A DNA stretch of 64,000 nucleotides from Virgibacillus_F flavescens. GTDB lineage: Bacteria; Bacillota; Bacilli; Bacillales; Amphibacillaceae. Each line of letters begins with the position of its first letter. The first letter of the stretch is position 1. The translations under genes were made by a program, and so were the position numbers. The notes below the pieces were generated by a model. That model did not search any database, was not told the origin of the DNA, and saw only the letters and a list, made by a program, of their open reading frames with translations. This document shows positions 41,849 to 50,308 of the stretch, piece by piece. The stretch lies in the NCBI RefSeq assembly GCF_050574275.1, contig NZ_CP192260.1, forward strand, positions 2,852,001-2,916,000, in the 5' to 3' direction.

Positions 41849-43018
41849 TTATAACGTTTGTATTAATAAACCAGCGACAATAACGGAAACGATGGTAACT
41901 GTCGTGAACCCACCAATCAGCATCGGAGAGAGTAGTTCATTGAAGATAATTGCTTCTTCCTTCTTATTCCGAGCCACACTTCGGCTGACTTCTTCGCAAA
42001 GTAAATAGTCTCCCGGAAACCCAAAGAGCGCAGTTAATGCAACAGGCATACCCTTTAGAGGATGCCATTTAACCAGTTTAGAAGTCAGGTAACCTCCAAT
42101 TAGAATGCCAGCAGTACCAAGTCCCAAAATCAATAGAATACTAGGCAGATTACTGACGACATCCTGTGGCGTAACTCCAGCCATCGTGCCAATTACAACA
42201 AAAATAATAGCCACCATCGTAATCGTAAATGAATTCGCTTTTTCAAGTGACTTTGTTTCGAATAAACCCAGTTTGAGTCCCCCGATACCAATAGCCAGAC
42301 ACCATAAACTGTAATGCACAGGTGTCACTTCACCCAAAGCAACTCCAATAGCTGCTCCAACGAATACAAAAAATAATTTTAGAGTTGTACTTGATTTCAG
42401 CGGACTTACCTTTTGATCATTTGTTACATCTTCATTAACTGCGGCTGTCTCGGCCATTGAAACGAACGTACCATTGTCTATTTGGTTCTGAACCTTTAAA
42501 GCATAGCGCCTCATAAAATTCATTGCTAACGGCATACCCAGAACACCCTGAAACGCCACAATTAATGCTGGAATTACAACTAGACTCGTAAGTCCAAGTT
42601 CAGTCAGTTTTTCGGAAGTGATAATTAGCGCTATGATACCTCCTGTAATAGGTCCCACGCCTGCCACAGCTGTTTGATAATCAAAAACAAGTGGAACAAT
42701 CGTTAAAATTAATACTCCCGAAACCAAAATTCCACCTAAAGCAATTACCACAGCTTTTATTTGACTTTTTAATAATGAAAAAGGAATTAAAGTTCCCATG
42801 TGCAGGATTGCAGGACCAACTAACAGAGCTCCTAGTGAAGCAAATGTTGAAGTTGCAATAATGTCCTTGGGAAAGATTCCTGTCCATACCATAACCAAAA
42901 ACCCCACCATGGCAGTAAGCAGCATCGGTACTCGTGCGCGTGAAATAATAGAAAGCCATTCTCCAAGAGCGATTAGTGCAAAAATCAGTGCGGTAGCAAT
43001 TAATGGATTACTTAACAA
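41849..43018 (-). CDS. Uncharacterised multi-pass membrane transporter-like protein
   Basis: About 389 residues with 10-12 hydrophobic segments in two halves joined by a polar loop (residues ~185-215). I do not recognise the family with certainty; the GPITGGIIALIITSEKL and FGFPGDYLLCEEVSR segments recall glutamate:sodium symporter-like proteins. The best start is TTG, 5 nt after AGGAGGGG; no suitably placed ATG exists. It precedes the amidohydrolase gene in an apparent two-gene operon, suggesting uptake of that enzyme's substrate. Confidence 0.7.
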   Translation of the reverse strand: MLSNPLIATALIFALIALGEWLSIISRARVPMLLTAMVGFLVMVWTGIFPKDIIATSTFASLGALLVGPAILHMGTLIPFSLLKSQIKAVVIALGGILVSGVLILTIVPLVFDYQTAVAGVGPITGGIIALIITSEKLTELGLTSLVVIPALIVAFQGVLGMPLAMNFMRRYALKVQNQIDNGTFVSMAETAAVNEDVTNDQKVSPLKSSTTLKLFFVFVGAAIGVALGEVTPVHYSLWCLAIGIGGLKLGLFETKSLEKANSFTITMVAIIFVVIGTMAGVTPQDVVSNLPSILLILGLGTAGILIGGYLTSKLVKWHPLKGMPVALTALFGFPGDYLLCEEVSRSVARNKKEEAIIFNELLSPMLIGGFTTVTIVSVIVAGLLIQTL

Positions 43019-43393
43019 TAGAACCCCTCCTCTTTCGGATAAATTCTTAATACCATAACACCTGCAGAAAAGCTTGTCCATATAACTTTTAGACTATTTT
43101 TTATAATGGGAATATTTTAATTAACATTAAACTTGTACAAATTATCCTAAACTTCATGTGAATTTTTTCTCGATTATGTTGTTAGTTTGCAAAAATAGGG
43201 AAACAGTATATATGCATGCAAGGAATGTTTAAAATCGTTATTCTGGAACATTTTGTAGCAGAAAATCAACAAAAAGGTGAACTTTTGTTATATCGCCTTC
43301 TATCACTATAGAATACATATTCTATTTGTTATACTGATGAACAAGATACGATATACTATCATTCTATTAACTATGAGCGGGAGTGTTATGGTC
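43019..43393. other. Divergent intergenic region before qoxA
   Basis: 375 bp between the transporter and qoxA. Mostly AT-rich. The clearest signal is a palindrome at 43308-43325 upstream of qoxA; no certain promoter boxes were assigned. Confidence 0.6.
43308..43325. promoter_or_regulatory. Palindromic operator candidate upstream of qoxA
   Basis: ATAGAATA-CA-TATTCTAT, perfect 8-bp arms, about 65 nt before the start of qoxA. The position suits a regulator of the quinol oxidase operon; the protein is unknown and the pattern is not a Rex or Fnr box. Confidence 0.45.
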
Positions 43394-44338
43394 ATGAAAC
43401 GAAAAATACCACATCGTAAAAAATGGCTTGCTTTAGTGTTGGTCTCCATGGTTTTCTTTCTAAGTGGCTGTGGTGATCTGGTTGTATTTGAGCCTAAAGG
43501 GCCAGTTGCACAAAGCCAAAAAGATTTAATTATATATTCGCTTTACTACATGGCTGGAATTATCGTCGTCGTGTTTGCAGCATTTGCAATAATTTTGGTT
43601 AAATACCGGGATCATCCTAATCGAAAAAAGGAAAGCTATGATCCAAATTTGCATGGTAACAATATGATTGAAGCAATTTGGATTATCATTCCAATCATAA
43701 TTGTTACACTATTATCCATCCCGACGGTAACTACTTTATATGATCTGGAGGATGCACCAGATTCAACGAGTGACAAAGAACCGCTCGTAGTTTATGCTAC
43801 ATCTGCAAATTGGAAGTGGTTCTTCAGTTATCCGGAAGAAAATATAGAAACGGTAAACTATCTGCACATTCCTACCGATCGTGCAATTGAGTTTCGTTTA
43901 ACATCCACAGGCTCCATGGCGTCAATTTGGATACCGGCACTAGGTGGGCAAAAATACAATATGGCCGGAATGATGAATAAGCTTTACTTACAATCCGATG
44001 AAGAAGGAGTTTTTCAAGGAAGAAATTCTAACTTCACTGGTGAAGGATTCACCATGCAGACATTTGATGTGAACGCGGAAAGTCAGGAAGAATTTGATGC
44101 ATGGGTGAAAGAAAAACAATCAAGCGCCCCAAAACTAACGCAAAAAAAATACGATAACCTATTGAAGCCAGGCTTAGTAGAAAAAATGACATTTTCTTCT
44201 ACGCATCGCGAGTGGGTAAAACATGGAACTCCAGAAGGAATGGATTATTTCATAAAACGTTATGCAGATGCGTATGAAGAGCCTTTACACTTAGATATTG
44301 AAGATGCTAAAGAATATAAAGAAGAGAATGGAAAGTAG
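43394..44338 (+). CDS. qoxA: Cytochrome aa3 quinol oxidase subunit II
   Basis: About 314 residues. Lipoprotein signal with lipobox LSGC near residue 26, two transmembrane helices (about 45-70 and 88-110) and an extracytoplasmic cupredoxin domain. The CuA ligands of cytochrome c oxidases are missing (STGSMASIWIPALGGQKYNM region), as expected for a menaquinol oxidase. Two ATG codons are close together (43388, 43394); the second gives better spacing from GGGAG. First gene of qoxABCD. Confidence 0.92.
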   Translation: MKRKIPHRKKWLALVLVSMVFFLSGCGDLVVFEPKGPVAQSQKDLIIYSLYYMAGIIVVVFAAFAIILVKYRDHPNRKKESYDPNLHGNNMIEAIWIIIPIIIVTLLSIPTVTTLYDLEDAPDSTSDKEPLVVYATSANWKWFFSYPEENIETVNYLHIPTDRAIEFRLTSTGSMASIWIPALGGQKYNMAGMMNKLYLQSDEEGVFQGRNSNFTGEGFTMQTFDVNAESQEEFDAWVKEKQSSAPKLTQKKYDNLLKPGLVEKMTFSSTHREWVKHGTPEGMDYFIKRYADAYEEPLHLDIEDAKEYKEENGK

Positions 44339-44343
44339 GTGAC

Positions 44344-46290
44344 ATGATGCAATGGGATGAATTTTTTGTAACAGGCGAACCGCTAATTTATGGAGGAATG
44401 GTAGCAATTGTACTGGTTTCCTCCGCGATAATCTTTATACTCACGTACTTCAAAAAATGGAATTGGTTATGGCGTGAATGGCTGACAACAGTTGATCATA
44501 AAAAGATTGGTATTATGTACATCTTAAGTGCACTTGCCATGTTATTCCGTGGCGGTATGGACGCATTAATGATGCGGGTGCAATTAGCGTTTCCGGGAAT
44601 GAACTTCCTGACCGCTCAGCACTACGATGAGGTTTTCACGACTCACGGAACTGTTATGATTATTTTTATGGCAATGCCTTTCTTGATTGGTCTAATGAAT
44701 ATAGTAGTACCTTTACAAATTGGAGCGCGTGACTTTGCGTTTCCATATGTGAACGCACTGAGCTTCTGGTCCTTCTTCTTCGGGGCAATGTTATTTAATA
44801 TTTCATTTGTCATCGGTGGTTCACCTGATGCAGGATGGACGAGTTACACACCACTGGCAGGTGCAGCAATGAGCCCTGGACCCGGACAGAACTTTTACCT
44901 AATGGGCTTACAGCTTGCAGGTATTGGTACATTAGCCACTGGTATTAACCTGATGGTTACAATACTGAAAATGCGTGCTCCAGGTATGAAAATGTTCCAA
45001 ATGCCAATTTTCACCTGGTCCACACTAATCACTTGTTTCATTATCATATTTGCTTTTCCAATATTAACCGTAGCATTGGCGTTAATGACAATTGACCGAG
45101 TTTTCGGGTCCCAGTTCTTCACACTAACCGGTGAAGGTCTCCCGATGATGTGGACGAACCTCTTTTGGATGTGGGGACATCCTGAAGTTTATATTGTTGT
45201 CTTACCAGCATTCGGTATATTCTCAGAAATAATTGCTACCTTTGCCAAGAAACGATTATTTGGTTATAAGGCAATGGTATGGTCGATTATACTAATTGCC
45301 GGACTTAGTTTCCTAGTATGGGTGCATCATTTCTTTACAATGGGTGCAGGAGCATTCGTAAACTCAGTATTTTCAATCTCAACTATGCTGATTGCCGTTC
45401 CTACCGGGGTGAAAATATTCAACTGGCTGGGAACGTTATATAAATCGAAAATAGAATTTTCAACAGCTATGATGTGGTCACTCGCGTTTATTCCGACCTT
45501 TGTTATAGGTGGTGTAACAGGGGTTATGCTGGGAATGGCTGCTGCCGACTTCCAGTTCCATAATTCCTATTTCTTAGTAGCACACTTTCACTATGTTCTA
45601 ATCGCTGGTACCGTATTCGCTTGTTTCGCCGGGTTAATCTACTGGTATCCAAAAATGTTTGGACACAAGCTAAACGAGCGAATTGGTAAATGGAGTTTCT
45701 GGTTCTTTCTTATTGGCTTCCATGTCTGCTTCTTTCCACAGTTTTTTATTGGATTGGACGGAATGCCACGAAGAGTATTCTACATTATGCCAGAATGGTT
45801 CACACTCAACTTAATTTCAACAATTGGTGCGTTTGGAATGGGTGTTGGTTTCGCAATTTTTGTTTATAACATCTATTACAGCTTGCGTTACAGTAAGAGA
45901 GAAGAAGATGGGGATTCCTGGAATGGTCGAACACTTGAATGGGCAACAACTACACCAGTCCCTCATTACAATTTTGCGACAGTACCGGAAGTTAACGATA
46001 TCGATCCCTTCTTAGGTATGAAGGAAAAAGGTGAAACTACCTTTGATGAATCTAAATTGAAACCAATACACATGCCAAACAATACTGGAAAGCCAATAAT
46101 CATGATGGCGATCCTGGCATTTGCAAGCTTTGCGCTAGTATTTGAATGGATACTACTAGCTGTTATCGGATTGATCGGCGCCGTTATTATGATGGCAATC
46201 CGCTCCTTTGATTATGATGATGGATATTATGTTTCAGTCGAAGAAATAAAACGAACCGAACGTGCTGCAAGGGGGTTAGATGATGAGTGA
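44344..46290 (+). CDS. qoxB: Cytochrome aa3 quinol oxidase subunit I
   Basis: 648 residues, about 14-15 membrane helices. Haem/copper ligands in FTTHGTVMI, MWGHPEVYIVVLPAFG (His-Tyr pair), WVHHFFTMGAGAFVNS and VAHFHYVLI. Catalyses quinol-dependent oxygen reduction and proton pumping at the membrane. It begins 5 nt after qoxA with GTAGGTGAC as ribosome site, and overlaps qoxC. Confidence 0.95.
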   Translation: MMQWDEFFVTGEPLIYGGMVAIVLVSSAIIFILTYFKKWNWLWREWLTTVDHKKIGIMYILSALAMLFRGGMDALMMRVQLAFPGMNFLTAQHYDEVFTTHGTVMIIFMAMPFLIGLMNIVVPLQIGARDFAFPYVNALSFWSFFFGAMLFNISFVIGGSPDAGWTSYTPLAGAAMSPGPGQNFYLMGLQLAGIGTLATGINLMVTILKMRAPGMKMFQMPIFTWSTLITCFIIIFAFPILTVALALMTIDRVFGSQFFTLTGEGLPMMWTNLFWMWGHPEVYIVVLPAFGIFSEIIATFAKKRLFGYKAMVWSIILIAGLSFLVWVHHFFTMGAGAFVNSVFSISTMLIAVPTGVKIFNWLGTLYKSKIEFSTAMMWSLAFIPTFVIGGVTGVMLGMAAADFQFHNSYFLVAHFHYVLIAGTVFACFAGLIYWYPKMFGHKLNERIGKWSFWFFLIGFHVCFFPQFFIGLDGMPRRVFYIMPEWFTLNLISTIGAFGMGVGFAIFVYNIYYSLRYSKREEDGDSWNGRTLEWATTTPVPHYNFATVPEVNDIDPFLGMKEKGETTFDESKLKPIHMPNNTGKPIIMMAILAFASFALVFEWILLAVIGLIGAVIMMAIRSFDYDDGYYVSVEEIKRTERAARGLDDE

Positions 46291-46888
46291 ACATGACATT
46301 AAAACCGGTCCATTGGAATATCGGACCGAAAGCGGCAGACTAAGCATACTTGGTTTCTGGATTTTCCTTGCTGCAGAAGTTGCATTGTTCGCAACCCTTT
46401 TTGCCACTTACGCAGTATTATTTGGTCGAACAGCAGATGCACCAACACCAGCGGAACTTTTCGAACCAGGATCAACGCTGATTATGACCTTTCTACTGCT
46501 GACAAGCAGTTTCACATGTGGTATTGCGATTCACGAAATGCGTCGAGGATCAAAGAAAGGTCTTATCACATGGATGATCATCACACTGCTTCTTGGTCTA
46601 ACTTTCATTGGATTTGAAGTAGAAGAGTTCATACATTATGCCCATGAAGGAGCTACTATACAATCCAGTGCATTCTGGTCCGGCTTTTTTATACTTGCTG
46701 GAACACATGGATTACACGTTTCTTTAGGTATTGGCTGGGCTGTACTAGTTCTTATTCAAATAGCTAAACGAGGTCTTACAGCAGTAACAAGCCGTAAAAT
46801 TTTCATCGTAGGCTTGTACTGGCACTTTTTAGACGTAGTATGGATATTCATTTTTACTTGCGTCTATCTTATCGGGATGGTGGTTTAA
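46280..46888 (+). CDS. qoxC: Cytochrome aa3 quinol oxidase subunit III
   Basis: 202 residues with five transmembrane helices. SGRLSILGFWIFLAAEVALFATLFATY and GTHGLHVSLGIGWAVLV are typical subunit III segments, as is the final YWHFLDVVWIFIFTCVYLIG. ATGATG start overlapping the qoxB stop by 11 nt; the second ATG has slightly better spacing from GGGGG. Confidence 0.93.
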   Translation: MMSEHDIKTGPLEYRTESGRLSILGFWIFLAAEVALFATLFATYAVLFGRTADAPTPAELFEPGSTLIMTFLLLTSSFTCGIAIHEMRRGSKKGLITWMIITLLLGLTFIGFEVEEFIHYAHEGATIQSSAFWSGFFILAGTHGLHVSLGIGWAVLVLIQIAKRGLTAVTSRKIFIVGLYWHFLDVVWIFIFTCVYLIGMVV

Positions 46889-46889
46889 T

Positions 46890-47261
46890 ATGAGTAAACA
46901 TACTAGTAAAATCCCAGTCAATCATATAATAGGCTTTGTATTATCCCTTTCCCTTACGCTTGTAGCAGCTTGGGCTGCGATTAATTCTGACCTGCCAATA
47001 AAATGGGTAATCATTGGAATTGTCGTGTTAGCTGTTCTGCAAGCAGGAATTCAGTTATTTATGTTTATGCATATAACTGAGTTTGCTAGTGGAAATGGAC
47101 ATGTCCCATGGAATATGATGTTCCATGGTTTCACGATAGCTGCAATTGTAGTCGCAGGTTCCCTTTTCACGATGTCGTTTGGTCACTACCACAATATGGA
47201 TAGCGATCAGGAACCAACGCAAAATGAACAAAACAATAATCATGAAGATATGGATCACTAA
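46890..47261 (+). CDS. qoxD: Cytochrome aa3 quinol oxidase subunit IV
   Basis: 123 residues, three transmembrane helices (about 8-30, 35-58 and 72-95) and a His/Asn-rich tail (NNNHEDMDH). IIGFVLSLSLTLVAAWAAI and QLFMFMHITEF are family landmarks. It begins 1 nt after the qoxC stop. Needed for complex assembly. Confidence 0.92.
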   Translation: MSKHTSKIPVNHIIGFVLSLSLTLVAAWAAINSDLPIKWVIIGIVVLAVLQAGIQLFMFMHITEFASGNGHVPWNMMFHGFTIAAIVVAGSLFTMSFGHYHNMDSDQEPTQNEQNNNHEDMDH

Positions 47262-47281
47262 AAACAAGGCAGGTGTTACCT

Positions 47282-47488
47282 TTGGAATTAAACAAGCATG
47301 TTAACAATCCTCAGGAATATGGATGGAAATGGAAGCCAATTGTTGGTTTCATCCTCTGTATCCTGCTCACTGCCGGTTCACTTTGGACTGCGCTATATTC
47401 CGGTTATTCACCACAAGGTCTATTTATTCTGCTAGCTGGTGTAGCTTTTATACAAGCCATTATGCAACTCTTACGTTGTGAAGTATAA
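47282..47488 (+). CDS. Truncated QoxD-like small membrane protein
   Basis: 68 residues with two transmembrane helices. KPIVGFILCILLTAGSLWTAL followed by a second helix ending FIQAIMQLL parallels the first two helices of QoxD, but the FMHITEF part and third helix are absent; it ends LLRCEV. The likely start is TTG, 6 nt after AGGTG, 20 nt after the qoxD stop. It could be a fifth small oxidase subunit or a decaying duplicate. Confidence 0.65.
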   Translation: MELNKHVNNPQEYGWKWKPIVGFILCILLTAGSLWTALYSGYSPQGLFILLAGVAFIQAIMQLLRCEV

Positions 47489-47491
47489 AGA

Positions 47492-47528
47492 AACCCCCTT
47501 TTCCATTTTGGATAAGGGGGATTTTTGT
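47492..47528 (+). terminator. Terminator of the qox operon
   Basis: CCCCCTTTTCC pairs with GGATAAGGGGG (one bulge/mismatch), followed by ATTTTTG. Confidence 0.88.
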
Positions 47529-47585
47529 CTTTATAAAAGTTCATGACATTTCAAATATTAATCAGTTGGTGACGAATACTTCGTC

Positions 47586-47815
47586 TGGCGTCTTCTCAGG
47601 GTAGCCTACCTTACCCTGTGCGAACAACGCTGGCTGAAGATTCCGAGCAAAGCGATCTAAGAAGATGGCCAATTAAAACCGTCCTTTGCGGACAACGTTG
47701 GGATTCCCCATTTCCGGGGCACGGAGACTGCAGCCGTGTTCACGAAAAGCGTAGTTTTCAGTGGCCACGAAGTAAGAGATCGGTGAAAACCTGTAGGACG
47801 TCAGAAGGTCACTGA
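47586..47815 (+). repeat. Structured repeat copy C (degenerate)
   Basis: About 230 bp related to the inverse of copy A: it shares ACCGTCCTTTGCGGACAACG and a GGCACGGAGACTGCAGCCGTG border, and the GAACAACGC...GCTGAAGATTCCG segment parallels copies A' and D. The outer stem is not recognisable. It carries an extra small hairpin CAGGGTA/TACCCTG near its left end. Confidence 0.65.
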
Positions 47816-47858
47816 AAAAGTGATAGATATTTAAAATACAATTTTCCACCTCAACATA

Positions 47859-47986
47859 GCATCTTCGAATATACGAAGACTCCTGCAGGAACAGCGCGAT
47901 CTGAAGATCTAAGCAGGAAAGCGATCTTTGCTTATCCGAGGAAGCTGAAGCCGTGCCTGCGGAAAGCGTAGTATATTCGAAGATGC
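47859..47986 (+). repeat. Structured repeat copy D
   Basis: 128 bp bounded by GCATCTTCGAATATAC and GTATATTCGAAGATGC, a perfect 16-bp inverted repeat. The interior (ACTCCTGCAGGAACAGCGCG, GCTTATCCGAGGAAGC, GAAGCCGTGCCTGCGGAAAGC) is copy A' inverted. The flanking ATGTAACTTTTTCAGTA matches the inverse of the A' flank. Confidence 0.85.
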
Positions 47987-48130
47987 GATCATAGATCCTC
48001 TTTGTTTTGTGCTAAATGTAACTTTTTCAGTAGTCGCCACTGCCTTCCCACAGGTAGTTCTTCATATGCTAAGGTATAATATCATTTTTTAAAATCCACA
48101 CCAATTACATATAGAATAAGTAAACTTGCA

Positions 48131-48165
48131 GAAAAACCCCCTTCTCCGTTGGGAAAAGGGGGTTT
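48131..48165 (-). terminator. Terminator of the 88-aa membrane protein gene
   Basis: Minus-strand AAACCCCCTTTTCCC/GAGAAGGGGGTTT stem with T5 tail. Confidence 0.85.
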
Positions 48166-48174
48166 GGTATTTGT

Positions 48175-48441
48175 TTATTGGTATTTTTGTTTAAATGTTG
48201 CTGGCAGTCTTTGAATGATAAACATCACCCATGCAACCTCTGCAAGCACAAGGCTTAAATAAAACATCGACCAGGTAATGGAGAAAGCTGCAGGTGCAGA
48301 CTGGAACATAACTTCAAGGAAATATATCCACATTCCTACTAATGATACGCTTTGAACAATAGCAAATACTTTTTTCTTTAATAAAATAAACAGGTATGGT
48401 GTAATTGTTGCCAATAACATAAACATTAGTGCTATACCCAT
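48175..48441 (-). CDS. Small three-helix membrane protein, unknown function
   Basis: 88 residues with three hydrophobic segments (about 5-22, 28-46 and 55-78) and a basic C-terminus. No family recognised. The ATG giving MGIALMF lies 9 nt after AGGAG; a TTG upstream abuts the ribosome site. Own terminator, so probably monocistronic. Confidence 0.6.
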   Translation of the reverse strand: MGIALMFMLLATITPYLFILLKKKVFAIVQSVSLVGMWIYFLEVMFQSAPAAFSITWSMFYLSLVLAEVAWVMFIIQRLPATFKQKYQ

Positions 48442-48825
48442 TTTTCTCAACTCCTACTGACTTTTTTTGTAAACGGTTTCTTTATATAAATAGTATACCA
48501 AAAAAAACTCGAAAATGACACAAAAAATTCATTAATTATCCACTAATCCGTCAAATTCATTCGGAAGAACTATAACGCCCAATATATATATTCTCCCCTG
48601 TCGTAACGGTTTTGAAACATAGATGTTATAAAAAAGCCTTTCTCTTCCAACTAATTAAATTACTGGAATATTTTTTTACTTGGTAAAAATTACTAATCTA
48701 TTGTAAGTTGCCTATAGAATAGTAGCTTAGAATGGGTTATTTTTAACTCCATATTTTGGATATGAAAAACTATATTACATTTAGTAACCTTAAGTTAGAA
48801 CGCTAATACATACGGAGGTTATCAA
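48442..48825. other. Divergent intergenic region, no clear feature
   Basis: 384 AT-rich bp between two divergent genes. It must hold both promoters; a TATACT box lies near 48500 on the minus strand, but no convincing -35 was found. Nothing else stands out. Confidence 0.5.
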
Positions 48826-49413
48826 ATGAACAAATTTAACCAAGTACTTCTGGCAACTGTCTTACTTTTAAGTCTTTTTGCTATTCCTGTTAACGCAGAA
48901 GCTTCATCGTATAAAGTACAGGATGGCGATACTTTCTGGGAAATTTCAAATAAGTTTGACGTAAGTCTATCAAACTTGCAGCTGGCTAATAATCGAACAG
49001 GAAGCATGTTATATCCTGGTGAAACAATTGCAATACCAAATAACGTTTCTTATGAAGAAAAGAAGTTAATAGCTCAGCTGGTTCACGCTGAAGCTAAAGG
49101 AGAATCTTACGCGGGTAAGGTTGCAGTAGCCACAGTTATTATGAATCGAGTGGATCATGAGGAATTTCCTGATTCAGTTAAAGGGGTTATTTACGAGCGT
49201 GAAGGTGGATACTATGCCTTTTCACCAGTTCAAAATGGAACAATCAATCAAACGCCAGACGCTGAAGCGATGCAAGCTGTGAATGAAGCAATTGCCTTCA
49301 GGGGTCAAGGACAAGGCTCCATTTATTTCTATAACCCAGACACTGCAACGAGTGACTGGATATTCTCACGTGAGACAACAATTACAATAGGCGATCATCG
49401 ATTTGCAAAATAA
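48826..49413 (+). CDS. LysM-SleB/CwlJ-type cell wall hydrolase
   Basis: 195 residues. Signal peptide to about residue 26 (NAEA cleavage region), one LysM domain (about 28-72; YKVQDGDTFWEISNKFDVS) binding peptidoglycan, then a Hydrolase_2 (SleB/CwlJ) catalytic domain (about 80-195) with LVHAEAKGES (catalytic Glu) and FSPVQNGTI. Same layout as B. subtilis YkvT. Likely a lytic enzyme of wall or spore cortex. ATG after GGAGG. Confidence 0.87.
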   Translation: MNKFNQVLLATVLLLSLFAIPVNAEASSYKVQDGDTFWEISNKFDVSLSNLQLANNRTGSMLYPGETIAIPNNVSYEEKKLIAQLVHAEAKGESYAGKVAVATVIMNRVDHEEFPDSVKGVIYEREGGYYAFSPVQNGTINQTPDAEAMQAVNEAIAFRGQGQGSIYFYNPDTATSDWIFSRETTITIGDHRFAK

Positions 49414-49419
49414 AAGTAT

Positions 49420-49448
49420 GAACCCATGTCAAATGCGACATGGGTTTT
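49420..49448. terminator. Terminator between the hydrolase and SRPBCC genes
   Basis: AACCCATGTC/GACATGGGTT stem with T-run on the right and A/T-rich left flank. Confidence 0.8.
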
Positions 49449-49450
49449 AA

Positions 49451-49909
49451 TTATGGCTGAATTTTTAACACTTCTTCCTCTACCCTGTTCATAAACTCAA
49501 TGACTACCTTATTATTGCTGTTAGTACTGCCAAGCTTTAACATAGCCCGTCCGACAAAATTGACACCTTTATTTTGACCCTCGTAAATAAATTTTGTATT
49601 AGTTTCATCTACCCTAAGCAATGTGAATTCGAGGTTTACTTCAAATGCCTTTCCTATGACAAAACAAATGTTTTTTCGTTTCTTATCCGCTAAATCTTCA
49701 TATGCCAATGTCTCAACAATATACGTTTCCACCCGTTTACCTTCTCGATATGTCTGTCGATGTTTAGCTCCAGCTTGAGTTTCGTTCTTTTCAATTAATG
49801 TATGCTCATCCACTTTAGGCATAATCCGTTTAATGTTTTCATCGAAAAATAAGCTCCATACCTTTTCAATATTTCTTTCAATGAACACTTCTTCTTTCCA
49901 TTGAATCAT
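49451..49909 (-). CDS. SRPBCC (START-like) domain protein
   Basis: 152-residue single SRPBCC domain: an N-terminal strand with FIERNIEKVWSLFFDENI, a curved sheet, and a long C-terminal helix (FMNRVEEEVLKI). Such proteins bind hydrophobic ligands; the ligand here is unknown. Its ATG overlaps the stop of the shifted reading frame of the upstream merR (ATGA), which suggests translational coupling in the ancestral arrangement. Confidence 0.75.
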   Translation of the reverse strand: MIQWKEEVFIERNIEKVWSLFFDENIKRIMPKVDEHTLIEKNETQAGAKHRQTYREGKRVETYIVETLAYEDLADKKRKNICFVIGKAFEVNLEFTLLRVDETNTKFIYEGQNKGVNFVGRAMLKLGSTNSNNKVVIEFMNRVEEEVLKIQP

Positions 49910-50249
49910 TCTTTCTCCTCCTTTCCAGATTCCAAAAACTGATCTATGTCCGCCACTTGCAGTTTTGGTCTCCCATCTGGATTTGTATATTTTTCTTTTT
50001 TTGAATCAATAAATGTTCCAAGTTAGCAAACGACTCATCTTCCATTACAGAAAGCATCTCCTGAATTGTAAACCCAAATCTCCTTAAGTTCACCAGCAGT
50101 ATCGCTAAAAAGTAGCTGCCATCATCATAATATCGATAGTTGTTTGCTGGATCTGTATAAGCAGGCTCTATTAGTTTAACTTCAGCATAATACCTTAGTG
50201 TTTCTTTACTTAAACCAGTCATTTCAGCAAATTCACTAATTTTGTACAT
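49906..50249 (-). pseudogene. MerR-family regulator, frame disrupted at an A7 tract
   Basis: Residues 1-85 are a normal MerR head: YKISEFAEMTGLSKETLRYYAEVKLI, then NYRYYDDGSYFLAILLVNLRRFGFTIQEM. At a run of seven A (minus strand; 49996-50002) the frame goes out and ends after 101 codons with the nonsense tail MGDQNCKWRT. Adding one base there restores a plausible tail, KYTNPDGRPKLQVADIDQFLE, ending in a TGA that overlaps the SRPBCC start. A sequencing error, slippage-dependent expression or a real mutation would all give this. Confidence 0.7.
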
Positions 50250-50308
50250 CGATTACCTCCTGGATTTATCATAAACTGCGTGGTGCACTACCGTGTCAAT
50301 ACCTTTAT

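Larger units (their letters stand above)
47489..48174. other. Gene-free interval with a third pair of structured repeats
   Basis: 686 bp between qox and a small membrane gene. Holds the qox terminator, repeat copies C and D, and the terminator of the convergent gene. Short open frames inside it lie wholly within the repeats and are not credible genes. Confidence 0.7.
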
